DNA from: Actinocatenispora rupis
Lineage (GTDB): Bacteria > Actinomycetota > Actinomycetes > Mycobacteriales > Micromonosporaceae
Length of the DNA stretch: 64,000 nucleotides
NCBI RefSeq assembly: GCF_016861975.1
Contig: NZ_BOMB01000001.1
Location: 496,001 to 560,000 of the forward strand
Reading direction: 5' to 3'
Positions 49,881-58,230 of this stretch are shown piece after piece. The stretch's first letter is position 1, and each line of letters opens with the position of its first letter. The notes beneath the pieces are model-generated. The model made no database searches. It had not been told where the DNA came from and saw only the letters and a list, made by a program, of their open reading frames with translations. A program made the position numbers and the translations under genes.

Positions 49881-50725
49881 GTGTGATGGGGCAGGGTGTA
49901 CGTCGGCCGCGGCGGTTGGTGTTGCACGTGGTCCTGGTGGCGCTGGCGGTGGCGATGCTCTACCCGCTGGTGTGGATGGTGGCCAGCTCGGTGAAGCCGG
50001 AGAACGAGATCTTCACCAGCCACTCGCTGCTGCCGACGAGGGCGGAGTTCGCGAACTACGCGCACGGCTGGTCCGGGCTGGGTACGTCGTTCGGCGTGTT
50101 CCTGGGCAACTCGGCGCTGATCGCGGCGCTGTCGATCGTCGGCAACCTGGTGTCGTGTTCCCTTGTCGCGTATGCGATCGCGCGGCTGGAGTTCCGCGGT
50201 CGCAGGCTGATCTTCGCGATCATGATGGGTACGGTGATGCTGCCCCAGCACGTGGTACTCGTCCCGCAGTACATCCTGTTCGTGAAGTTGGGGCTGACGG
50301 ACACGATGCTGCCGATGGTGCTGCCGAAGTTCCTGGCGGTGGACGCGTTCTTCGTGTTCCTGATGGTGCAGTTCCTGCGCGGGATCCCGCGGGAGATGGA
50401 CGAGGCGGCGATGGTCGACGGGGCCGGGCCGTGGCGGATCTACCGCAGCGTGGTGCTGCCGCAGATGCGGCCGGCGCTGGTGACCGCGGCGATCTTCACG
50501 TTCATCTGGACCTGGAACGACTTCTTCACCCAGCTGCTCTACCTGTCCAGCCCGGCGAAGCTGACCGTACCGCTGGGGTTGCAGATGTTCCTGGCCGACA
50601 CCGGGCAGTCGAGCTGGGGCGCGATGTTCGCGATGACCACGCTGTCGCTGCTGCCCGTCGTACTGGTCTTCGTGTGTTTCCAGAAGCTCATCGTCGAGGG
50701 CGCCTCGACCAGCGGATTGAAGTGA
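49877..50725 (+). CDS. Carbohydrate ABC transporter permease 2 (MalG/UgpE type)
   Basis: 282 residues with six membrane helices, starting with LVLHVVLVALAVAMLYPLVW. The cytoplasmic EAA loop reads MDEAAMVDGAGPWRIYRSVV and the typical IFTFIWTWNDFF follows. The start at ATG 49877 is set by GGAGGA and by the ATGA overlap with micro-ORF 2; an upstream in-frame start is excluded by the repeat structure. It partners permease 1. Confidence 0.93.
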   Translation: MSVMGQGVRRPRRLVLHVVLVALAVAMLYPLVWMVASSVKPENEIFTSHSLLPTRAEFANYAHGWSGLGTSFGVFLGNSALIAALSIVGNLVSCSLVAYAIARLEFRGRRLIFAIMMGTVMLPQHVVLVPQYILFVKLGLTDTMLPMVLPKFLAVDAFFVFLMVQFLRGIPREMDEAAMVDGAGPWRIYRSVVLPQMRPALVTAAIFTFIWTWNDFFTQLLYLSSPAKLTVPLGLQMFLADTGQSSWGAMFAMTTLSLLPVVLVFVCFQKLIVEGASTSGLK

Positions 50726-52017
50726 GGACCGTGCACCGTCCCCCCAACGTCGTCGTCATCTACACCGACGATCTCGGCTACGGCGACCTCGGTTGCCAGG
50801 GCTCGCCCGACGCGCGGACCCCGCACCTGGACTCGCTCGCCGCGTCCGGTGTCCGCGCCACCACCTGGTACTCGAACGCCCCGGTGTGCTCGCCGTCGCG
50901 GGCGTCGCTGCTGACCGGGCTGCACCCGGACCGGGCAGGGGTGACGCGCATCCTCGGCGCCCGCCGCAGTACGCCGGGCCTGCCGCCGGACCGTACGACG
51001 CTCGCCACCCGGCTGCGCGGCCACGGGTACGCGACGGGTCTGTTCGGCAAGTGGCACCTGGGTGTGGTCGAGGAGCACCGGCCGACGGCGCACGGGTTCG
51101 ACGAGTTCTTCGGCTTCCTCGCCGGCTGCGTCGACTACTACTCGCACATCATGTACTGGGGCCAGTCCGGTGGGGTGAACCCGCTGCACGACCTGTGGGA
51201 CGGCGACGACGAGGTGTGGCACAACGGGCGGTACCTGACGGATCTGGTGACCGACCGGGCGGTGGACTTCATCGACCGGCAGGCGGGCGGCCCGTTCTTC
51301 TGCTACGTGCCGTACAACGCGCCGCACTACCCGATGCACGCGCCGCGCGAGTACCTGGACCGGTTTCCGGACCTGCCGCCGGACCGGCGGGTCATGGCGG
51401 CGATGGTGGCGGCCGTCGACGACGGGGTCGGCCGCATCCTGGATGCGTTGTCCCGCAACGGGATCCGCGAGGACACGATCGTGGTGTTCTCGTCCGACAA
51501 CGGCCCGTCGTGCGAGTCGCGCAACTGGCTGGACGGCACCGAGGACCCCTACTACGGCGGTTCGGCCGGGATCTTCCGCGGCCACAAGGGATCGCTGTTC
51601 GACGGTGGCATCCGCGAACCGTTCCTGATCTCGTACCCGCGGGGCCTGCCGGCCGGTGTGGTGTGCGACGGCGCCGGCCAGATGTCGGACGTGGTCCCGA
51701 CCGTACTGGCGCTCGCCGGGCTGCCCGTACCGTCCGATGTGGACGGTGTGGACGTGTCGGCCATGCTGCGCGGCGGCGAGAGCCCGCACGAGCGGCTGTT
51801 CTGGGCGCAGGACACCCAACTCGCGGTACGCGAGGGCCGGTGGAAGCTGGTCCTCGACGGCCGGCTCGACCTGGACCGCCCGGGACCGGAGCCGGTACAT
51901 CTGTCCGATGTGGACGCCGACCCGGGTGAGCGGGTCAACCTGGCCGGGCGGTACCCGGAGATCGTGGTGCGGCTGACCGCCGCGGTACGCGACTGGCACG
52001 CGGAGGTGACCCGGTGA
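50722..52017 (+). CDS. Type I sulfatase 1, cytoplasmic
   Basis: 431-residue formylglycine-dependent sulfatase hydrolysing a sulfate ester. The metal site is VIYTDDLGYGDLG, and Cys56 in VCSPSRASLLTG is converted to formylglycine (CxPSR motif). FGKWHLG and VVFSSDNGPS supply further metal and sulfate ligands. There is no signal peptide, so it acts on sugars after import. GTG 50722 overlaps the permease-2 stop; GTG 50731 is an alternative. It needs a formylglycine-generating enzyme not found in the window. Confidence 0.92.
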   Translation: MRTVHRPPNVVVIYTDDLGYGDLGCQGSPDARTPHLDSLAASGVRATTWYSNAPVCSPSRASLLTGLHPDRAGVTRILGARRSTPGLPPDRTTLATRLRGHGYATGLFGKWHLGVVEEHRPTAHGFDEFFGFLAGCVDYYSHIMYWGQSGGVNPLHDLWDGDDEVWHNGRYLTDLVTDRAVDFIDRQAGGPFFCYVPYNAPHYPMHAPREYLDRFPDLPPDRRVMAAMVAAVDDGVGRILDALSRNGIREDTIVVFSSDNGPSCESRNWLDGTEDPYYGGSAGIFRGHKGSLFDGGIREPFLISYPRGLPAGVVCDGAGQMSDVVPTVLALAGLPVPSDVDGVDVSAMLRGGESPHERLFWAQDTQLAVREGRWKLVLDGRLDLDRPGPEPVHLSDVDADPGERVNLAGRYPEIVVRLTAAVRDWHAEVTR

Positions 52018-53426
52018 CGCGCCCCAACATCCTGTTCGTGATGTCCGACGACCACGCCGCGCACGCGATCGGCGCGTACGGCAGCGTCGTGAACGCCACG
52101 CCGCAGATCGACCGGATCGCGGCCGGCGGCGTACGCGTGGACAACGCCTTCTGTACCAACGCGTTGTGCGCGCCGAGCCGGGCCGCGATCCTGACCGGGA
52201 CGTACAACCACGTCAACGGGGTCACGACACTGCCGACGGACCTGGACAACAGCCAGCCCACGTTCGTCTCCGCGCTGCACGACGCCGGGTACGCCACGGC
52301 CATCGTCGGCAAGTGGCACCTCGGGCACGGGCCGCGGCACGACCCGCGCGGCTTCGACTCCTGGACGGTGCTGCCCGACCAGGGCGAGTACCACGACCCG
52401 ACGTTCCTCGACAACGGCGTGGAGCGGGTGATCCGGGGCTACGTCACGGACGTCACGACGGACCTGGCGCTGGACTGGCTCGACACCGTACCGGCGGGGC
52501 AGCCGTTCTGCCTGATGGTGCACCACAAGGCGCCGCACCGGCCGTGGGAGCCCGACGCCGCGCACGCCCACCTGTACGACGACGTCGACATCCCGGTGCC
52601 GGACACGTTCTTCGACGACTACGCCGGCCGGGCCGAGGCCGCCCGTACCGCCACGATGCGCGTCTCCCGCGACCTCACCGCCACCGACCTCAAGCAGCCG
52701 GTACCGGCGGGGCTGTCGGCGGCGGACGAGGCGCGCTGGAAGTACCAGCGGTACCTGAAGGACTACCTGCGCTGCGTGGCGAGCGTGGACGACAACGTGG
52801 GCCGGCTGCTCGACGAGCTGGACGCGCGCGGCCTGACCGACGACACCATCGTCGTGTACACCTCCGACCAGGGCTTCTTTCTTGGCGACCACGGCTGGTA
52901 CGACAAACGCTTCATGTACGAGGAGTCGCTGCGGATGCCGCTGCTGGTGCGGTACCCGCGGGAGATCGCGCCGGGCACGGCCACCGGCACGATGGTGTCG
53001 AACGTCGACTTCGCGCAGACGTTCCTCGACTACGCGGGGGTGCCGGCGCCGGACCGGATGCAGGGCCGCAGCCTCCGCGGCGTACTGGCCGGCGACACCC
53101 CGCCCGACTGGCGCGAGGTCCACTACTACCGGTACTGGGAGCACGGCAGCCGGCCGCACCACGTCCGCGCGCACTACGGCATCCGGACACCCCGGTACAA
53201 GCTGATCTTCTACTACTCCGACGGACTCGGCCTGCCCGGTACGTCGGACGAGCGGTTCGCGCCCGAATGGGAACTGTTCGACCTCACGACCGACCCGCGC
53301 GAGCTGCACAGCGTGTACGACGACCCGGCGTACGCGGGGGTGCGGGTGGAGCTGACCGAACTGCTCGCCACGGTGCAGCGGGAGGTGGGCGACGACCCCT
53401 GGCAGGAACCGGACGGGGTCGGATAG
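52014..53426 (+). CDS. Type I sulfatase 2, cytoplasmic
   Basis: 470-residue formylglycine-type sulfatase with NILFVMSDDHAAHAIGAYG, Cys52 in LCAPSRAAILTG, IVGKWHLGHG and VVYTSDQGFFLGDHGWYDKR. The last segment is typical of the iduronate/choline-sulfatase-like branch and differs from sulfatase 1. So the two probably remove sulfates at different positions of the same glycan. It has no signal peptide. The GTG start overlaps the sulfatase-1 stop as GTGA. Confidence 0.92.
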   Translation: MTRPNILFVMSDDHAAHAIGAYGSVVNATPQIDRIAAGGVRVDNAFCTNALCAPSRAAILTGTYNHVNGVTTLPTDLDNSQPTFVSALHDAGYATAIVGKWHLGHGPRHDPRGFDSWTVLPDQGEYHDPTFLDNGVERVIRGYVTDVTTDLALDWLDTVPAGQPFCLMVHHKAPHRPWEPDAAHAHLYDDVDIPVPDTFFDDYAGRAEAARTATMRVSRDLTATDLKQPVPAGLSAADEARWKYQRYLKDYLRCVASVDDNVGRLLDELDARGLTDDTIVVYTSDQGFFLGDHGWYDKRFMYEESLRMPLLVRYPREIAPGTATGTMVSNVDFAQTFLDYAGVPAPDRMQGRSLRGVLAGDTPPDWREVHYYRYWEHGSRPHHVRAHYGIRTPRYKLIFYYSDGLGLPGTSDERFAPEWELFDLTTDPRELHSVYDDPAYAGVRVELTELLATVQREVGDDPWQEPDGVG

Positions 53427-53490
53427 CGTGACGCGATCACGGGTGTGACAACGATGTACCTGGCGAGTTCTGGGTGGGGGTTCGAAAGCA

Positions 53491-56400
53491 GTGCATGACG
53501 ATCGTGACCTGGTCGAGCGGCGCCTCGACCGGGCGATGGAACAGCGGATCCGGCCGGCGCTCTACGCCGCGACCGCGCCCCTGACGGTGGCGGTCTGGCA
53601 CGTGCCGGACGAACCGCACCCGGACGGCGCAGCCGGTGGCCCGGTCGCCGCCGAGCCCCGGCCGGTCACCGACGCGCTCGCCGCGACGTACGAGCCGATG
53701 CCGCTCGGTACCCGGTGGGGTCGGCCGTGGTCGACGAGCTGGTTCCGGGTGACCGGCGAGGTGCCCGCCGAGTTCGCCGGCAAGCGCGTCGAGGCGGTGT
53801 TCGACCTCGGCTTCGGCGGCGGCCCCGGCTTCTCCTGCGAGGCCATGGCGTACGACGCGGCCGGAGTGCCCGTGAAGGCGCTGCACCCGCTCAACCGGTA
53901 CGTGCCGGTCGGCAACCCGGTGGCCGGCGGCGAGCGGGTCGACCTGCTGCTGGAGGGCGCCGCCAACCCCGAGATCTCGATGGGCATCGAGCCGACGTAC
54001 CTGGGGGACAAGCTCACCGCCGGTGACGCCCCGCTGTACCAGCTGCGCCAGGCGGACGTGGCGGTCCTGGACGAGACGGTCTTCGGGCTGATCGCCGACG
54101 TCGAGGTGCTCTCCGAGCTGATGCACGAGCTGAGCGTGGACAACCCGCGCCGGCACGAGATCCTGCGCGCGCTGGAGCGCATGCTCGACACCCTCGACCT
54201 GCACGACGTGGCCGGTACCGCCGCGGCGGGCCGGGCCGAGCTGGTCGACGTACTGTCGCGCCCGGCGCACGCGTCCGCGCACCGGATCTCCGCGGCCGGG
54301 CACGCGCACATCGACTCGGCGTGGCTGTGGCCGCTGCGCGAGACGGTACGCAAGTCGTCCCGTACGTTCGCGAACGTCACGGCGCTGGCCGAGGAGTACC
54401 CGGAGCTGGTGTTCGCGTGCTCCCAGGCCCAGCAGTACGCGTGGGTCAAGGACGCGCAGCCGGCCGTGTTCGAGCGGATCAAGCGGGCCGTCGCCAACGG
54501 CAACTGGGCGCCGGTCGGCTCGATGTGGGTCGAGTCGGACGCGAACCTGCCCGGCGGCGAGGCGCTGGTCCGGCAGATCACGCACGGCAAGCGGTTCTTC
54601 GCCGACGAGCTGGGCGTCGACACCCGGGGCATCTGGCTGCCCGACTCGTTCGGGTACAACGCGTCGTTCCCGCAGATCGCGCGGCTGGCCGGGCTCGACT
54701 GGTTCCTCACCCAGAAGATCTCGTGGAACCAGGTCAACAAGATGCCGCACCACACGTTCTGGTGGGAGGGCATCGACGGCACCAGGATCTTCACGCACTT
54801 CCCGCCGGCCGACACGTACAACGGGACGTTCGCGGGCGAGGAGCTGGCCCGCGCGGTACGCAACTACGCGGAGAAGGGCGCCGGTACGATCTCGCTGCTG
54901 CCGTTCGGGCACGGCGACGGCGGTGGCGGCCCCACCCGCGAGATGCTGGAGAAGGCGCGCCGGCTGGCGGATCTGGAGGGGTCGGCGAAGGTCACCGTCG
55001 AGCACCCGGACAGGTTCTTCGACGCGGCGCGCGAGGAGTACCCGGACGCGCCGGTGTGGCGCGGCGAGATGTACCTGGAGCTGCACCGCGGCACGTTCAC
55101 CACGCAGGCGAAGACCAAGCAGGGCAACCGGCGCAGCGAACACCTGCTGCGTACGGCGGAGCTGTGGGCCACCGCCGCCGCCGTGTACTCCGGCGCCGAC
55201 TACCCGTACGCGGAGCTGGACGCGCTGTGGAAGACGGTGCTGCTGCACCAGTTCCACGACATCCTGCCGGGCAGCTCGATCGCGTGGGTGCACCGCGAGG
55301 CGCGCGCCACGTACGAGCGGATCCGGTCCGAGCTGGCCGCGATCATCGAGTCGTCGGCGCACTCGGTCGGCGGAGGACGGGGTTCCGAGTCGGCTTCGGA
55401 GAGGCGGACAGGCGAGTCGGAACCCCGGCTAGGCGGGCTGCGGTCGTTCAACGCGGCGCCGCAGGACCGGGCCGAGGTCACCGCCGTACCGGCGGATCTG
55501 GCCGCGCACACCGGACTGGCCGCCGATGCGGTGCAGAAGCTGTCCGACGGTCAGGTGGCGGCGTGGGCGAGCGCGCCGGCGCTGGGGGTCGGCACGGTCG
55601 AGCCGGACCTGCCGTCCGGTGACGTCGCGCCGGTCACCGTGGACGGCCGGGTGCTGTCCAACGGCCTCGTCCGGGTCACGGTCGACGACCACGGCCTCGT
55701 CACCTCCGTGTACGACCTGCGCGCCGACCGCGAGGTCCTGGCGCCGGGCACGTACGGGAACCTGTTGCAGCTGCACCCGGACCACCCGAACAAGTGGGAC
55801 GCCTGGGACCTCGACAAGCACTACCAGCACCGGCACACCGACCTGACCGAGGCCGAGTCGGTGGAGGTCGTCGACCGCGGCCCGCTGCTCGGCGCGATCC
55901 GGGTGGTACGCCGGTTCGGCGAGTCGACCGCCACCCAGACCCTCGTACTGCGGGCCGGCAGCCCGCGGCTCGACGTACGGACCGAGATCGACTGGCGTGA
56001 GTCGGAGAAGGTGCTGAAGGCGGCCTTCCCGATCGACGTGCACGCCGAGCGGGAGTCCGCGGAGATCCAGTTCGGGCACGTGCAGCGGCCCACGCACACC
56101 AACACGTCGTGGGACGCCGCCCGGTTCGAGGTGTACGCGCACCGCTGGATCCACGTCGCCGAGCCCGGGTACGGCGTGGCCCTGGTGACCGACTCGACGT
56201 ACGGGCACGACGTGCACCGGGCGACGCGGGAGGAGGGCGGCACCACCACGACGGTGCGGCTGACCCTGCTGCGCGCGCCGCACTCGCCGGACCCGCACAC
56301 CGACATCGACACCCACACCTTCACGTACTCGCTGGTGCCGGGGGCCGGGATCGGCGAGGCGGTGGCCGCCGGGTACGCGCTGAACCTGCCGCTGACGGTG

Positions 56401-56679
56401 GCGGCCGGCACCGCCGCGCCCGACCCGCTGGTACGGCTCGACCACCCGGCGGTACTCGCCGAGGCGGTGAAGCTGGCCGACGACGGCTCCGGCGACGTGG
56501 TCGTCCGGCTGTACGAGTCGCGCGGTGGCCGGGCCAGTACGACGGTCACGGCCGGGTTCCCGGTGGCCGCGGTGACCGAGGTCGACCTGCTCGAACGGCC
56601 GCTGGCCGAGCTGGACGCCGGCGAGCCGCTGGCGTTCCGGCCGTTCCAGATCCGTACGCTGAGGCTGCGGCGGGCCTGA
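53491..56679 (+). CDS. GH38 alpha-mannosidase
   Basis: 1062-residue class II alpha-mannosidase, cytoplasmic, releasing mannose from alpha-linked mannosides. Zn ligands are in AGHAHIDSAWLWPL (His273, Asp275) and LHQFHDILPGSS (about residue 590). The nucleophile Asp385 is in GIWLPDSFGYNASFPQ. A helical middle domain and C-terminal beta-domains follow. A Gly/Ser/Glu/Arg-rich insert (about residues 627-648) is encoded by an inverted repeat at 55378-55427. GTG 53491 has only a weak ribosome-binding site and lies 64 bases after sulfatase 2. It closes the operon, pointing to a sulfated mannoside as substrate. Confidence 0.93.
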   Translation: MHDDRDLVERRLDRAMEQRIRPALYAATAPLTVAVWHVPDEPHPDGAAGGPVAAEPRPVTDALAATYEPMPLGTRWGRPWSTSWFRVTGEVPAEFAGKRVEAVFDLGFGGGPGFSCEAMAYDAAGVPVKALHPLNRYVPVGNPVAGGERVDLLLEGAANPEISMGIEPTYLGDKLTAGDAPLYQLRQADVAVLDETVFGLIADVEVLSELMHELSVDNPRRHEILRALERMLDTLDLHDVAGTAAAGRAELVDVLSRPAHASAHRISAAGHAHIDSAWLWPLRETVRKSSRTFANVTALAEEYPELVFACSQAQQYAWVKDAQPAVFERIKRAVANGNWAPVGSMWVESDANLPGGEALVRQITHGKRFFADELGVDTRGIWLPDSFGYNASFPQIARLAGLDWFLTQKISWNQVNKMPHHTFWWEGIDGTRIFTHFPPADTYNGTFAGEELARAVRNYAEKGAGTISLLPFGHGDGGGGPTREMLEKARRLADLEGSAKVTVEHPDRFFDAAREEYPDAPVWRGEMYLELHRGTFTTQAKTKQGNRRSEHLLRTAELWATAAAVYSGADYPYAELDALWKTVLLHQFHDILPGSSIAWVHREARATYERIRSELAAIIESSAHSVGGGRGSESASERRTGESEPRLGGLRSFNAAPQDRAEVTAVPADLAAHTGLAADAVQKLSDGQVAAWASAPALGVGTVEPDLPSGDVAPVTVDGRVLSNGLVRVTVDDHGLVTSVYDLRADREVLAPGTYGNLLQLHPDHPNKWDAWDLDKHYQHRHTDLTEAESVEVVDRGPLLGAIRVVRRFGESTATQTLVLRAGSPRLDVRTEIDWRESEKVLKAAFPIDVHAERESAEIQFGHVQRPTHTNTSWDAARFEVYAHRWIHVAEPGYGVALVTDSTYGHDVHRATREEGGTTTTVRLTLLRAPHSPDPHTDIDTHTFTYSLVPGAGIGEAVAAGYALNLPLTVAAGTAAPDPLVRLDHPAVLAEAVKLADDGSGDVVVRLYESRGGRASTTVTAGFPVAAVTEVDLLERPLAELDAGEPLAFRPFQIRTLRLRRA
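55378..55427 (+). repeat. Inverted repeat inside the GH38 gene
   Basis: CGGGGTTCCGA (55378-55388) and TCGGAACCCCG (55417-55427) are perfect 11-bp arms around a 28-base loop. It encodes the low-complexity insert of the mannosidase and keeps the frame. It may be a small mobile palindromic element or simply a linker that folds in mRNA. Confidence 0.65.
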
Positions 56680-56698
56680 CCGCGGCACGTCTGGCGTC

Positions 56699-56728
56699 GG
56701 CGCCCCCGGGACCGTACCCGGGGGCGCC
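56699..56728 (+). terminator. Terminator of the mannosidase operon
   Basis: GGCGCCCCCGGG (56699-56710) and CCCGGGGGCGCC (56717-56728) form a perfect 12-bp stem with a 6-base loop, 20 bases after the GH38 stop. Confidence 0.8.
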
Positions 56729-56793
56729 GTTGCGTCCCGGCCGGCGCACGCACGAGGCGTGGCACTCCGGCCGTGCACCGAGCGAGGAGTGGG

Positions 56794-57933
56794 ATGGATC
56801 CGTTGCGGCGCAACCGGTTCGGCGTGTCGGTGGTGTTCGTCGCGCACGGCGCGGTCACCGGCAGCTTCGCCACCCGGGTGCCGTGGCTGGCCGACCACGT
56901 CGGCGTCGGTACCGGGCGGCTCGGGCTGGCGCTGCTGTTCCCCGCGATCGGCGCGATGGCGACGATGTCGTTCAGCGGCCGGCTCCTGCACCGGTACGAG
57001 GGGCGTCGCGTCACCCGGCTGCTGCTCGCCGCCTGGTGCCTGGCGCTGCCGTTGCCCGCGCTCGCCCCGAACCTGCCGCTGCTGTGCGCCGCGCTGCTGG
57101 TGTACGGCTCGGTCTCCGGGATGGCCGACGTGGCCATGAACGCGCAGGCCGTCGCCGTCGAGAACCGGTACGGCCGGCCCATCATGTCCGGCCTGCACGG
57201 GCTGTGGAGCGCCGGCGGGCTGGCCGCGTCCGGGATCGGGGTCGCCGCGGCGGCGGTCGGCCTCGACGCCCGGGTGCACTTCGGCCTGATGGCCGCCGTA
57301 CTGCTCGTCGTCGGCCAGCTCGGCGGTCGCCTGCTGCCGACCGTACGGCCCGATCCGGACGCGGCCGAACCGCCCGCGTTCGCGCTCCCGCCCCGGCCCG
57401 TACTGCTGATCGGGCTGGTCGGGTTCTGCGCGGTGTTCGGCGAGGCCGCCGGCTCCGACTGGGCGGCCAAGTACCTGACGGACGTGGCGGGGGCGGGGCA
57501 GGGCATCGCGGCCGGCGCGTACACCGGGTTCGCGTGCGCGATGGCGGCGGCCCGGCTGGTCGGCGACCGGGTGGTCGCCCGCCTCGGCGTCGTCGGCACC
57601 GTACGGCTCGGCGGGGTGCTGTCCGCCGCCGGCGCCGTCCTCATCGTGCTGTCCCGCGCCCCGGTGCCCGGGATCGTGGGCTTCGCCCTGCTCGGCGTCG
57701 GCGTCTCGGTGGTCGTCCCGTTGACGTTCACCGCCGCCGGCGCCGCCACCAGCCATCCGGGGCACGCCATCGCCGGCGTCGCCACCATCTCGTACGGTGC
57801 CGGCCTGGCCGCGCCCGCGGTGATCGGCGGGATCGCAGCCGGTACGTCGCTGCCCGTCTCGTTCCTGGTGGTGGCCGCGCTCGCCGTCCTCATCGCGGTC
57901 GGCGCCGGCACCTTCCGTACCCGCCGCCCCTGA
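56794..57933 (+). CDS. Major facilitator superfamily transporter
   Basis: 379 residues with about twelve membrane helices in two halves. The start FGVSVVFVAHGAVTGSFATR and the segment VSGMADVAMNAQAVAVENRY resemble the YbjJ/FucP-like MFS branch. The mid-protein SGLHGLWSAGGLAASG and the inter-half PDPDAAEPPAFALPP linker are visible. Substrate is unknown; sugar or drug efflux are both possible. ATG 56794 follows GAGGAG; an upstream ATG at 56773 is less likely. Confidence 0.88.
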   Translation: MDPLRRNRFGVSVVFVAHGAVTGSFATRVPWLADHVGVGTGRLGLALLFPAIGAMATMSFSGRLLHRYEGRRVTRLLLAAWCLALPLPALAPNLPLLCAALLVYGSVSGMADVAMNAQAVAVENRYGRPIMSGLHGLWSAGGLAASGIGVAAAAVGLDARVHFGLMAAVLLVVGQLGGRLLPTVRPDPDAAEPPAFALPPRPVLLIGLVGFCAVFGEAAGSDWAAKYLTDVAGAGQGIAAGAYTGFACAMAAARLVGDRVVARLGVVGTVRLGGVLSAAGAVLIVLSRAPVPGIVGFALLGVGVSVVVPLTFTAAGAATSHPGHAIAGVATISYGAGLAAPAVIGGIAAGTSLPVSFLVVAALAVLIAVGAGTFRTRRP

Positions 57934-58020
57934 CGCCCGTCGCACTCGACGCCGGCCGTGCCTGACGCCCACCGCGCCTGACGCCCACCGTGCTGACGGT
58001 CGCCGTGCCTGACGTCAGCA
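57928..58020. repeat. Tandem 15-16 bp repeats after the MFS gene
   Basis: GCCTGACGCCCACCG occurs exactly at 57960-57974 and 57976-57990, with degenerate copies before and after (for example CCCTGACGCCCGTCG from 57928 and TGCCTGACGTCAGCA at 58006-58020). The array begins across the MFS stop codon. The remaining 210 bp up to the MMPL gene shows no gene. Confidence 0.6.
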
Positions 58021-58230
58021 GGCGCGCGGTACGGCGTGACCGGGCCGTACCGGCTGATCGCGGGTGGCGGTCGAACGGTCGACCCGGGGTCGGGCGAGCG
58101 GACGTGCCGGGTCCGGTTCGCGTTGACGCGCCCGGGAACGGCCACGACACTGGCGGGTCCGGGCGGCCGTGTGTGGCCGGTGTCGGCCCGCCCCCCAGCG
58201 ACGACGTCGCCCGGACGTGGGGGCGGCGAC

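Larger units (their letters stand above)
49711..49882 (+). repeat. 77-bp tandem repeat between the permease genes
   Basis: Two full copies (49711-49787 and 49788-49864) match at 73 of 77 positions, and a third partial copy (from 49865) leads into permease 2. Each begins GGAGGAACGGCGATGAGTG, so each supplies a Shine-Dalgarno sequence and start codon for the next reading frame. The period is not a multiple of three; the ATGA overlaps compensate for this. Confidence 0.9.

Noticed and set aside
53428-53441. CGTGA-N4-TCACG resembling a CRP-type site before the GH38 gene
   Set aside because: The half-site spacing is shorter than in CRP sites and the arms are only 5 bp, which is too weak in GC-rich DNA to call.
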